Assembly: GCF_011927835.1 (NCBI RefSeq)
Contig: NZ_JAATJH010000001.1
Span: 62,001-126,000, forward strand
DNA: 64,000 nucleotides
Reading direction: 5' to 3'
Source: Neolewinella antarctica
GTDB lineage: Bacteria; Bacteroidota; Bacteroidia; Chitinophagales; Saprospiraceae
In this document: positions 1 through 10,183 of the stretch, piece after piece
How the letters are laid out: every line of letters starts with the position of its first letter
How positions within the stretch are numbered: the first letter of the stretch is position 1
Position numbers and translations under genes: made by a program
Notes under the pieces: model-generated
The model's input: the letters and a program-made list of their open reading frames with translations, nothing else
Database searches by the model: none
What the model was told of the DNA's origin: nothing

Positions 1-2
1 TA

Positions 3-221
3 AGTGGGACGCCAAAAGTCGTCGACGTCGACACGGTCACTTTGTACGTAGGCCCAAGAAATCAGGCCCAGTACTATGACTGGTTGATGGATATGAAACC
101 CCGCCGCATCATCTTCAACCCCGGCACCGCAAACCCCGAACTCGAACAGTTGGCTGAAGACAACGGCATCCAATCCGTGCACGCCTGCACGCTCGTCATG
201 CTGGCCAGCGACCAGTACTAA
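3..221 (+). CDS. CoA-binding domain protein (YccU-like), C-terminal part
   Basis: The window opens inside a gene; the frame is open from base 3 to a TAA at 219-221 (72 residues seen). The peptide contains IIFNPGTANPELEQ, then HACTLVMLASDQY at the C-terminus, the typical ending of CoA_binding_2 (YccU-like) proteins. Family members are small cytoplasmic Rossmann-fold proteins of about 120-140 residues that bind CoA; their physiological role is poorly known. Roughly the second half of the protein is present, and the start lies outside the window. A strong hairpin terminator follows 28 bases after the stop. Confidence 0.8.
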   Translation, partial: SGTPKVVDVDTVTLYVGPRNQAQYYDWLMDMKPRRIIFNPGTANPELEQLAEDNGIQSVHACTLVMLASDQY

Positions 222-246
222 ATCCGAGCAAACCCTCTGACGAACG

Positions 247-286
247 AAAAAGCCCAGCCTTCCGACGGAAAGCTGGGCTTTTAAAT
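247..286. terminator. bidirectional hairpin terminator
   Basis: AAAAAGCCCAGC and GCTGGGCTTTT flank a short loop, so both strands read a GC-rich stem followed by a T-run. It sits between the convergent ends of the CoA-binding gene (+) and sdhB (-) and can serve both. Confidence 0.85.
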
Positions 287-299
287 TTTAACGTGAAAG

Positions 300-1064
300 C
301 TACTTGGTAGAACCCACCGTCGCGGCAATGTATTCCCGGTTCAATCGCGCAATGTGCTCTACGGAAATTCCCTTCGGGCACTCCGCCTCACAGGCCGTGA
401 TGTTGGAACACCGACCGAAACCTTCGGCGTCGTGCTGCTCCACCATCCGCAACGCGCGTTGGGAAGCCTCCACCTGACCCTGCGGTAACTGCGCGAGGTG
501 AGATACTTTAGCACCAGTAAATAACATGGCTGAGGCATTAGGGCAAGCCGCCACGCAGGCACCACAACCGATGCAGGTCGCCGCGTCCATGGCGTGGTTC
601 GCCTGGTCTTTCTCGATGGCGATGTCGTTACCGTCCTGCGCCTGGCCGGTGTTGATGGATACGAAGCCACCCGCCTGAATGATCCGGTCGAAACTGTCGC
701 GGTTCACCACCAAATCTTTGACAATCGGGAAAGCCGAAGAACGCCACGGCTCGATCGTAATCGTTTCCCCGTCCTTAAAGTGCCGCATGTGCAACTGACA
801 GGTCGTCGTGTACTGCTGCGGCCCGTGTGGGAAACCGTTGATGACTAGACTACAGGTGCCACAAATGCCTTCCCGGCAATCGTGCTCAAAAGCTACCGGC
901 TGGCCCTTGGCGTGAATGATCTGCTCGTTGAGTACGTCCAGCATCTCCAAAAAGGACATGTGGGACGTTACTCCTTTGATGGTGTGCGTCTCAAATGAAC
1001 CCTTGACGGTGGCGTTTCTTTGCCGCCAGATCTTCAGGGTGAGGGTCATGTTATCAGCGCTCAT
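300..1064 (-). CDS. sdhB: succinate dehydrogenase / fumarate reductase iron-sulfur subunit
   Basis: Electron-transfer subunit of succinate:quinone oxidoreductase, membrane-associated on the cytoplasmic side. The 2Fe-2S ligands are in CREGICGTC with a later Cys; the 4Fe-4S/3Fe-4S ligands are in [12 protein letters not shown] and [12 protein letters not shown]. The N-terminus [10 protein letters not shown] is typical of the Bacteroidota form. I start at ATG 1064 (254 aa); ATG 1049 is nearly as good. A longer frame to 1103 would translate through the intercistronic hairpin and is unlikely. It is the last gene of sdhC-sdhA-sdhB, 85 bases after sdhA. Confidence 0.95.
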   Translation of the reverse strand: MSADNMTLTLKIWRQRNATVKGSFETHTIKGVTSHMSFLEMLDVLNEQIIHAKGQPVAFEHDCREGICGTCSLVINGFPHGPQQYTTTCQLHMRHFKDGETITIEPWRSSAFPIVKDLVVNRDSFDRIIQAGGFVSINTGQAQDGNDIAIEKDQANHAMDAATCIGCGACVAACPNASAMLFTGAKVSHLAQLPQGQVEASQRALRMVEQHDAEGFGRCSNITACEAECPKGISVEHIARLNREYIAATVGSTK

Positions 1065-1076
1065 ATTTAGTATTTG

Positions 1077-1136
1077 AGGCGGTAGTCGGTAAGCGGTGGG
1101 CACGGGACGGGATTAACCGCCTACTGCCTACCGCCT
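1077..1136. repeat. intercistronic inverted repeat, sdhA-sdhB
   Basis: Two 21-base arms (1077-1097 and 1116-1136) pair at 18 of 21 positions around an 18-base loop. The stem is built of GGCGGTAGGCAGTAGGCGGT-like units. It fills most of the sdhA-sdhB gap and would form a strong RNA hairpin in the sdh transcript, perhaps for mRNA stability or attenuation. It could also be a dispersed palindromic repeat; only this copy is seen in the window. Confidence 0.8.
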
Positions 1137-1149
1137 AACTTCCTACGTC

Positions 1150-3144
<1,995 letters not shown>

Positions 3145-3165
3145 GATCGGAAAGTTTGTTAATGA

Positions 3166-3876
3166 TTAAGACTGCTGGTTTTCGATGTACATCAGGATCG
3201 GGATGATCGCAAAACCAAGGGGAACTAAAACTGCGTAGGCGCGGCCGATCGTCTTAATCAGCGGCGACCACTTCGGGTGGTTCAGGCCCAGCGTCTGAAA
3301 AGCGGATTCGAAGCCGTGGAGCAGGTGGAAGCTGATAAAAATCATGCTAACCACGTAGAAGATGACGAACCAAATGTTCGTGTAAGCGCCCTTCACGAGC
3401 GTGTACAAATCCTTCACGGCGTACTCCGCGCCGGCGTAAGTGACGTCACCAACGTTACTGGTGAAGTGCATCTGCGCCCAGAACTGGACCATGTGGACGA
3501 TGATGAAGATTAAAATTACCGTGCCGAGCGAGCCCATGTAAATGGAGCTCTTCGTTGCGGAAGCTACCCGGTCGTTTTTAACGGCGTACCGGACGGTGCC
3601 ACGCGCCGCAATGTTCTTCCGCCACAGAAGTATGCCCTGAATGGCGTGGAGGAGAATACCGGCGTAAAGACCGTAGCTGGTGAATTTTATGAGCGGGTTA
3701 TTGGTCATAAAATACGCATACTCGTTAAACGCCTGGCCACCATCAAGGGAGCCGATCAACTGCAAATTACCCGCCAGGTGAACGGCCAGAAAACTGATCA
3801 GAAACAAGCCCGTCAGTGACATCACCACCTTCTTGCCAATGCTGGACGTTAGAAACCGTGCTATCCATGAATTCAT
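3166..3876 (-). CDS. sdhC: succinate dehydrogenase cytochrome b subunit
   Basis: Single membrane anchor of type-B succinate:quinone oxidoreductase (236 aa), replacing the SdhC/SdhD pair of proteobacteria. About five hydrophobic segments are visible. His residues in AVHLAGN, LLHAIQG, IVHMVQFW and FHLLHGF are the likely axial ligands of the two haems b (inference from the family). It is the first gene of the operon, with a good -7 box 27 bases upstream of its ATG. Confidence 0.94.
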   Translation of the reverse strand: MNSWIARFLTSSIGKKVVMSLTGLFLISFLAVHLAGNLQLIGSLDGGQAFNEYAYFMTNNPLIKFTSYGLYAGILLHAIQGILLWRKNIAARGTVRYAVKNDRVASATKSSIYMGSLGTVILIFIIVHMVQFWAQMHFTSNVGDVTYAGAEYAVKDLYTLVKGAYTNIWFVIFYVVSMIFISFHLLHGFESAFQTLGLNHPKWSPLIKTIGRAYAVLVPLGFAIIPILMYIENQQS

Positions 3877-3902
3877 ATCGACTTAGATTTTACTAAACTG
3901 CG

Positions 3903-3910
3903 CAAACCTA
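3903..3910 (-). promoter_or_regulatory. -7 box of the sdhCAB promoter
   Basis: On the minus strand the box reads TAGGTTTG, a perfect match to the Bacteroidota TAnnTTTG. It lies 27 bases before the sdhC ATG, giving a leader of roughly 20 bases. No clear -33 TTTG is visible. Confidence 0.7.
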
Positions 3911-3943
3911 CTATATAAAGGTGAGACGTGAAGACTTGGTTGC

Positions 3944-3955
3944 CGCTGGTGCCAG
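3944..3955 (-). repeat. possible partial copy of the GCACCCGCGACCGCGCC repeat
   Basis: The minus strand reads GGCACCAGCGGC, identical to the first part of the variant copy at 61955-61966. It lies 35 bases from a full copy, in the same intergenic region. It is too short to be certain. Confidence 0.3.
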
Positions 3956-3989
3956 CGCGGGAGATTATTTAGATTTCATCTAAGGAATA

Positions 3990-4007
3990 GGGCGTGGTCG
4001 CGGGTGC
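3990..4007 (-). repeat. dispersed 18-nt repeat, copy 1
   Basis: The minus strand reads GCACCCGCGACCACGCCC (one mismatch to consensus), followed by TA. It lies between sdhC and the GbsR-like gene. Confidence 0.85.
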
Positions 4008-4102
4008 AAGGAGCGCGGAGGAGCGGAGTATACTGGATTAGCGCGTAGGAAGTCTTTCGGATTACAAACGTTGACCGCGCCGTAGTGTACGGCCGTTAAA
4101 CG

Positions 4103-4603
4103 CTACTTTATCATCGATAGAAAGGTGGAGAAGAACCAGTTGCTGTCCATCTTCACCAGGGCGTCCAGTGCGGAGTCGGCTTTGTGGCTGTACAGTTTAA
4201 GGTCCTTTACGACCGCTCTGAACTCATCCGCCTCCGCTGATTGCCCATCGACGCCCGTCAACTCATCCAGCAGCCGCAGCATGGGTTCCAGCTCTCTTTT
4301 TTTACGGGCGATGACGATGCTCTTGACGACCTTAGACATATCTTTTTCAGCGACGAAATATTCCTTACGCTCTCCCGGGATCAACTTCTTGTACGCCAGG
4401 CCCCAATCCACCAGGTTTCGCATGTTTGTATTTACGTTTCCCCTGCTAATCATGAGTTCTTCCATCACGTCGTCCGAGCTTTTCGGCTGGCTGGAAACGA
4501 GCAACAACGCATGAATTTGCGCCATCGTACGGGTTACGCCCCAGCTACTACCCAGTGCCCCCCAGGCTTCGATGAACCGATCTTTTCCTTCTTCTAGCTC
4601 CAT
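4103..4603 (-). CDS. GbsR/MarR-family transcriptional regulator
   Basis: A cytoplasmic winged-helix regulator of 166 aa. Residues 22-75 read VTRTMAQIHALLL...DDVMEELMISRGNVNTNMRNLVDWG, the helix-turn-helix of the GbsR/MarR group (COG1510), followed by the basic wing LIPGERKEYFVAEKD. The C-terminal half is a helical dimerisation region. Many Bacteroidota encode close relatives, some next to choline/betaine genes, but no such neighbour exists here, so the target is unknown. It lies downstream of groEL but behind the groEL terminator, so it is probably a separate unit. Confidence 0.85.
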   Translation of the reverse strand: MELEEGKDRFIEAWGALGSSWGVTRTMAQIHALLLVSSQPKSSDDVMEELMISRGNVNTNMRNLVDWGLAYKKLIPGERKEYFVAEKDMSKVVKSIVIARKKRELEPMLRLLDELTGVDGQSAEADEFRAVVKDLKLYSHKADSALDALVKMDSNWFFSTFLSMIK

Positions 4604-4705
4604 ACACTCCCTCTAAGATGTATAGTCCTAGTAGGGTTTACCCGTCCGGCGAATTTATGTTATCCACAACCCGTCCTGTCCGGTAACAAGTACGACAGCA
4701 AAACA

Positions 4706-4742
4706 GAAAACCCGCCCGGCACTCAAGCCGAACGGGTTTCCA
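4706..4742 (-). terminator. terminator of groESL
   Basis: On the minus strand AACCCGTTCGGC pairs with GCCGGGCGGGTT around a short loop, followed by TTCTGTTTT. It lies about 40 bases past the groEL stop. Confidence 0.85.
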
Positions 4743-4779
4743 AATCATGTGCCTGCTACCAGGCTAACGCACGGGTGAC

Positions 4780-6432
<1,653 letters not shown>

Positions 6433-6479
6433 TTATTTGTGTTGAAATGGAATGGTTGGGTGCGTCGGGCAAATTATGC

Positions 6480-6743
6480 TCAGACGATCACCAAAATATC
6501 ATCCTCGCGCATGATCAGGTAGTCCGTGCCCTCGAGGGTGACTTCCTGTCCCGCGTACTTGCCGTAAAGGACGGCGTCACCAACGGAAACGGTCATCGCA
6601 ATGCCGTCTTTACCGGGGCCCACTGCGATCACTTCGCCGCGTTGGGGCTTTTCTTTTGCGGTGTCGGGGATAATAATGCCTCCACTGGTTTTCTCTTCAG
6701 CTGGTGCGGCTTTGACGACTACTCGGTCGTTGATCGGCTTCAT
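6480..6743 (-). CDS. groES: co-chaperonin GroES (Hsp10)
   Basis: The heptameric lid of the GroEL chamber. Its 87 residues are a little short for the family (about 91-97). KPINDRVVV at the start, the mobile loop [11 protein letters not shown] and the motif [11 protein letters not shown] are intact. It is the first gene of groES-groEL. The leader is long (about 110 bases), starting from a perfect -7 box. I found no CIRCE element in it, so HrcA control is not supported by the sequence. Confidence 0.96.
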   Translation of the reverse strand: MKPINDRVVVKAAPAEEKTSGGIIIPDTAKEKPQRGEVIAVGPGKDGIAMTVSVGDAVLYGKYAGQEVTLEGTDYLIMREDDILVIV

Positions 6744-6783
6744 ACTTACGTGTTTTTATTAAGTGAATGGGTGTGTGTGGACC

Positions 6784-6801
6784 AACCGGCGGGCGCCGGT
6801 T
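6784..6801. promoter_or_regulatory. hairpin in the groES leader
   Basis: AACCGGCGGGCGCCGGTT forms a compact GC-rich stem-loop in the long 5' leader of groES, 41 bases from the start codon. A role in mRNA stability or temperature response is possible but unsupported. Confidence 0.5.
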
Positions 6802-6858
6802 AGTACGGTTCGGGTGGTGCGAAGGTCGTGCCAGTGAGGATCGTGACATTATGTCCGC

Positions 6859-6890
6859 CAAAATTACCGCTGTGCCTGCCAATTGTTAAA
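6859..6890 (-). promoter_or_regulatory. groESL promoter
   Basis: The minus strand has TTTA, 20 bases, then TAATTTTG, a perfect -7 TAnnTTTG with near-consensus spacing. It lies about 115 bases upstream of groES. Confidence 0.65.
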
Positions 6891-6938
6891 TGATGCGGAA
6901 CTGATCGACAGCGTACGGACACTCGTGGCAAGCCGTTT

Positions 6939-8411
6939 CTACCGGGCCTGACCGTCAAATTCCGACATCAGGTTCCGCAGTTCGAGGATGATGGATTCGT
7001 ATGCTTCCGCCCACCCAGCCCAGCCAAATTCAGTAGCGAAACTACTATTGTGCCAGAGCAGGGGAAAGGGGCCGCCGTACGGTTGGCAACTCCGCGCCAA
7101 ACCGAGCACGGCGGTGATTGCTTGCCATGGACTAAGCTTCAAGTAGTTTTTGAGCGTTACGTCCATCGCTGCGAAAGGGTGCACCAGGAGACGGGTTGCG
7201 GTTTCTCTCCGCAGGTCGTACCACTTATGGGGCAAATTAGTACCCGACCGCCAGCCGACAGCATCCGCGTATCCCATCGTGTGGTCGTTATCAATTCCGG
7301 CTAGCAAAAGCGCGTCGTAGGTTTCTGGCAATCTGAGGCGAAGAAAATGCTGCCGGCTGTGTGTCGGTGCGGCACCCAGGATGTCCCGTAGGCGGTCGAG
7401 CTCGGTGCGGATGCGTTCGTGACCGAGCCAACTTTGGTAGCCCGGGTGAATCCCGTGGTACGCTAAACCTTTCAGTTCCACCATAATCTCTTTTTGCCGA
7501 CGGGGGATGGGAAAAGCATTGGAATCCCGGTGGTCCGCATTATCCGCTAGGAGCCAAAAGATCTGCGGAAGAGCCATCCAGGTAGCCGAATTTTCTGACG
7601 ACGTCAGTCCTATTAAGTAAGCTAAATTCTGGTAGGGGTCCTCATCGGGCTTAGTCGTAAAGCGGGCGCGGACGCGGGTGCCGTGTCCATTTAGTAGATC
7701 CCGAACACCGGAGGCGAGCCCCCGCAGACCGCGGTGGTGGTAGGCCCAGAGTAGGTCAATGTCGTAAGTCGGTTGAAAATAAAGATTGTGGTGTCGGGCG
7801 GGGGGCAAGTTTGGATACGCCTCCTTTAATAAGGCACCGATCAGGCCAGTCCACATTCTCACGACCGGTTGCGTGAGGTATCCGTTCCGGCTGGCGTGGG
7901 AATTAGCCCCGGAAAAGCGCCCGTGGCGATCATAAGTAGTCGCACCGTATTCTTCGTACCGACTCAAACAAAAGAACACGCACGCCAGTAGGTCGCACTG
8001 GTGCCGTACCGTGCCGCGGCCACTGCCGGCGTGGAAGAATACTGGGTGACCGTTCGGAGACACAACGCGCAAATCCTCCCCACTGGGGTGACTACCCGCG
8101 AGAAAGTCGTGGGCGGGTAATTCTACCGCTCCACTACTCGGTACCTCCACGCCGTAAGTAATTCGGTAATCACCGTCCGCCGACTCCCATTTTAGTTGAT
8201 CCGTGAACAACCGAAATTTGTAGCCCAGATCCCGGCCGAGCTCTTTGAGCACGTACCGCAACCGGGGGTGGCGGTGGGGGGCAAGAAATAAAATGGTCGC
8301 TGGCGGCACGAAGGGGGATTGATTAAGTCTTGGCTGATACTTACGGAAGATCGTCAGTACGTCGATCGGAAAAGGGTGGTCAAGTGTCCGCCAGCGAGCA
8401 TCGCGGGGCAC
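6939..8411 (-). CDS. polysaccharide deacetylase-like protein (DUF7033 type)
   Basis: A 490-aa protein of a group common in Bacteroidota. The N-terminal ~230 residues correspond to the DUF7033-type region. The C-terminal part has PTYDIDLLWAYHHRG, YHGIHPGYQSW, SRQHFLRLRLPETYDALLLAGIDNDHTMGYAD, GWRSGT and FPLLWHNSSF, the signature series of deacetylase-like NodB-fold proteins. A role in exopolysaccharide or envelope glycan processing is an inference from the family. No signal peptide is seen. It is transcribed divergently from the next gene with only 53 bases between them. The start is the first ATG of the frame; no better alternative is apparent. Confidence 0.72.
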   Translation of the reverse strand: MPRDARWRTLDHPFPIDVLTIFRKYQPRLNQSPFVPPATILFLAPHRHPRLRYVLKELGRDLGYKFRLFTDQLKWESADGDYRITYGVEVPSSGAVELPAHDFLAGSHPSGEDLRVVSPNGHPVFFHAGSGRGTVRHQCDLLACVFFCLSRYEEYGATTYDRHGRFSGANSHASRNGYLTQPVVRMWTGLIGALLKEAYPNLPPARHHNLYFQPTYDIDLLWAYHHRGLRGLASGVRDLLNGHGTRVRARFTTKPDEDPYQNLAYLIGLTSSENSATWMALPQIFWLLADNADHRDSNAFPIPRRQKEIMVELKGLAYHGIHPGYQSWLGHERIRTELDRLRDILGAAPTHSRQHFLRLRLPETYDALLLAGIDNDHTMGYADAVGWRSGTNLPHKWYDLRRETATRLLVHPFAAMDVTLKNYLKLSPWQAITAVLGLARSCQPYGGPFPLLWHNSSFATEFGWAGWAEAYESIILELRNLMSEFDGQAR

Positions 8412-8464
8412 AACAAATGCTTGATTTCTGGTGTCTATTAAACAAGTTCGCTTAACTTACTCCC

Positions 8465-9271
8465 ATGATACGTATTCTGGCCCCATTGTTTACCCTGCTG
8501 TTGTTGTCTTCCGTTGCGACCGCGCAACAGCGCCTGCCCGGTAACCAAAATATATACGGTGCGGCCGGCCGGGGCGTCATCTACGACAAAGAGCTTACTT
8601 TCAACCTCGCCCTGCTGGCCCCCAGGAACGTCGAATTCAGCGTGCGGTCGGGCAAGCTCGTTAGTTTTGATAAGATGAAGTACTGGAGCCTCGGGCTAGG
8701 AAACATCCGCCACAGCCGGGAGCGCAAGATCAACCCCGAAGACTTCAACCCGAATACGAAGAGAATCAGCCGGTCTTACACTTACGGGAAGGAAAATCAG
8801 CTTTACGCGCTACGTTTTGCTTTCGGCACCAGAAAATACCTGAGCGAGAAAGCGCGGAACCGGGGCGTAGCGGTCGGTTACTCCTACGAATTTGGCCCAA
8901 CTCTCGGAATTCTGAAACCTTACTTTCTCGAGGCGAAGCTCAGCGACGGGCAATTCAGCACCGTCGACATCCGGCACACCGGGGAAAACACGGAACGATT
9001 CCTGAATCAGGACGTCATTTTCGGCGGTAGCTCCTGGGCAACCGGGCTCGACGAGATAGGTCTGCGCCCCGGCGTCCACGCCCGCGCGGCGGCCCACTTT
9101 GCCTTCGGTGCTTACGATGAGGTCCCCAAGTACCTGGAAGCCGGTTTGCTTGCTGACTTTTTCATCGGTGAGACCGACCTTATGATCGAGAGCGATTTAA
9201 CGCCCGGGGTTACCAACAGTCCGCTTTACTTGAGCCTCTACGTCAAGCTGTCCTTCGGTAAGCGGTGGTAA
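8465..9271 (+). CDS. exported outer-membrane-type protein, function unknown
   Basis: A 268-aa protein with a clear signal peptide (MIRILAPLFTLLLLSSVATAQ). The mature part alternates polar and aromatic residues in strand-like stretches (LYALRFAFGTRKYL, VGYSYEFGPTLGI, YLEAGLLADFFIG) and ends in LYLSLYVKLSFGKRW, consistent with an outer-membrane beta-barrel. Similar uncharacterised barrel proteins are common in Bacteroidota. I do not recognise a specific family. Confidence 0.7.
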   Translation: MIRILAPLFTLLLLSSVATAQQRLPGNQNIYGAAGRGVIYDKELTFNLALLAPRNVEFSVRSGKLVSFDKMKYWSLGLGNIRHSRERKINPEDFNPNTKRISRSYTYGKENQLYALRFAFGTRKYLSEKARNRGVAVGYSYEFGPTLGILKPYFLEAKLSDGQFSTVDIRHTGENTERFLNQDVIFGGSSWATGLDEIGLRPGVHARAAAHFAFGAYDEVPKYLEAGLLADFFIGETDLMIESDLTPGVTNSPLYLSLYVKLSFGKRW

Positions 9272-9319
9272 AGCTTCCGCCGCTTCGCCAACTGACCCCT
9301 GCTCTTATCCACCTACTTG

Positions 9320-9337
9320 GCACCCGCGGCCGCGCCC
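9320..9337 (+). repeat. dispersed 18-nt repeat, copy 2
   Basis: GCACCCGCGGCCGCGCCC, one mismatch, containing a palindromic GCGGCCGC core. It ends one base before the stop codon of the converging YrdC-like gene and shares the flank CTACTTG with copy 12. Confidence 0.85.
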
Positions 9338-9338
9338 A

Positions 9339-9944
9339 TTACGTCCGCAAGAATTCGATTTCATTGCGTTCGTTGATCCGCACCGTTACGGTAGCTTGGT
9401 CACCTAAATTATCCTTCTGTCTTCGCCCGACGATGTGGTCAACGCCGCGCAGCACGTCGCAGCGAATCTTCCCAAAACTACTTGGCAATTCGGCCTGAGT
9501 GCTGCCCATCGCTAAGCAAGCCACGAGCGGCCCCTCCAGGTCCTCACACAAACGGTAGCAACCGCTGTCGCTGGCGATTCTGACGTTCACTTCTCCACCC
9601 TCATTCAGCAAGCTCAGTGGAACGCGCGAACCCGCTGGTACTGAGAGTGTCAAAGGCCTTCGGTGATAAAGTAACAGCGTATCGAGCGTTGGGTCAATTC
9701 GGGGGCACCAAGCGCGCAGACTATCGATGTCGGGGAAGATAAGCTCGGGCCGGTGCTCGCGCGCCGATGGGCAGAGATCCAGAAGACGATGCACCGCTTG
9801 TTGGTGACCGCAGTGCGCGACCACCTGCCACAGGTTGGCCGTGGGCATAAGGACGAGCCCGCCGCCACGCAGCGTCGCCAGCGCCTTCGTGCCGAAGGAC
9901 GGGTAGGGGTGTTGTAACAAGGGTGATGGTGTTCTGTGAATCAT
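9339..9944 (-). CDS. divergent YrdC/Sua5-like protein, probably not a canonical enzyme
   Basis: The fold is recognisable from order and spacing. ALATLRGGGLVLMPTANLW matches the family's ALKxGGxIxYPTDTxxG, RRPLTLSVPAG matches PxPLTxIxP, VNVRIASD matches the IRxP strand, GPLVACLAMGS matches GxPxVxTSANxSG, and VDHIVGRRQ follows. Family proteins make threonylcarbamoyl-AMP for tRNA t6A. Here PTDT is PTAN, the KxR motif is replaced (CPSAREHRP) and SAN is lost, so normal catalysis is doubtful. I start at ATG 9944 (201 aa), because the frame up to 10013 only adds a hydrophobic stretch unlike the family. Confidence 0.6.
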   Translation of the reverse strand: MIHRTPSPLLQHPYPSFGTKALATLRGGGLVLMPTANLWQVVAHCGHQQAVHRLLDLCPSAREHRPELIFPDIDSLRAWCPRIDPTLDTLLLYHRRPLTLSVPAGSRVPLSLLNEGGEVNVRIASDSGCYRLCEDLEGPLVACLAMGSTQAELPSSFGKIRCDVLRGVDHIVGRRQKDNLGDQATVTVRINERNEIEFLRT

Positions 9945-10144
9945 TACTAGTGGAAAGAGAAATAAAAACAACTCGGTCGGAAGGGACACGAAGAACAAAA
10001 TAGACAGCAACAAACGACCGCGACGTCGCGCGATTGCGCATTAAAGTAGCCCAGCTATCGACTAAGAATAGCTAACGGGACGTTACCCCGACAAATACCG
10101 CCCAAAGCAAGACGACGGGCTACTTTGAGCAAATCAAACTGTAT

Positions 10145-10177
10145 TTTGGCAGTCAGATTGTACCCCCCGTAAAATTT
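10145..10177 (+). promoter_or_regulatory. promoter candidate for the PKD-repeat protein gene
   Basis: TTTG, 21 bases, then TAAAATTT, a near match to the -33/-7 pattern, immediately before the GTG start at 10184. Confidence 0.4.
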
Positions 10178-10183
10178 TAATAC

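Noticed and set aside
6744-6858. CIRCE operator upstream of groES
   Set aside because: No TTAGCACTC-N9-GAGTGCTAA or near match in either orientation; only an unrelated GC-rich hairpin is present.
9265-9498. Rightward gene starting at the end of the outer-membrane-type protein
   Set aside because: It runs through repeat copy 2 and opposite the YrdC-like gene, whose family match makes the minus strand the coding strand.
9945-10013. N-terminal hydrophobic extension of the YrdC-like protein as a membrane anchor
   Set aside because: The family is cytoplasmic and starts near ATG 9944; the extra stretch is probably A/T-rich leader read as Leu/Phe.
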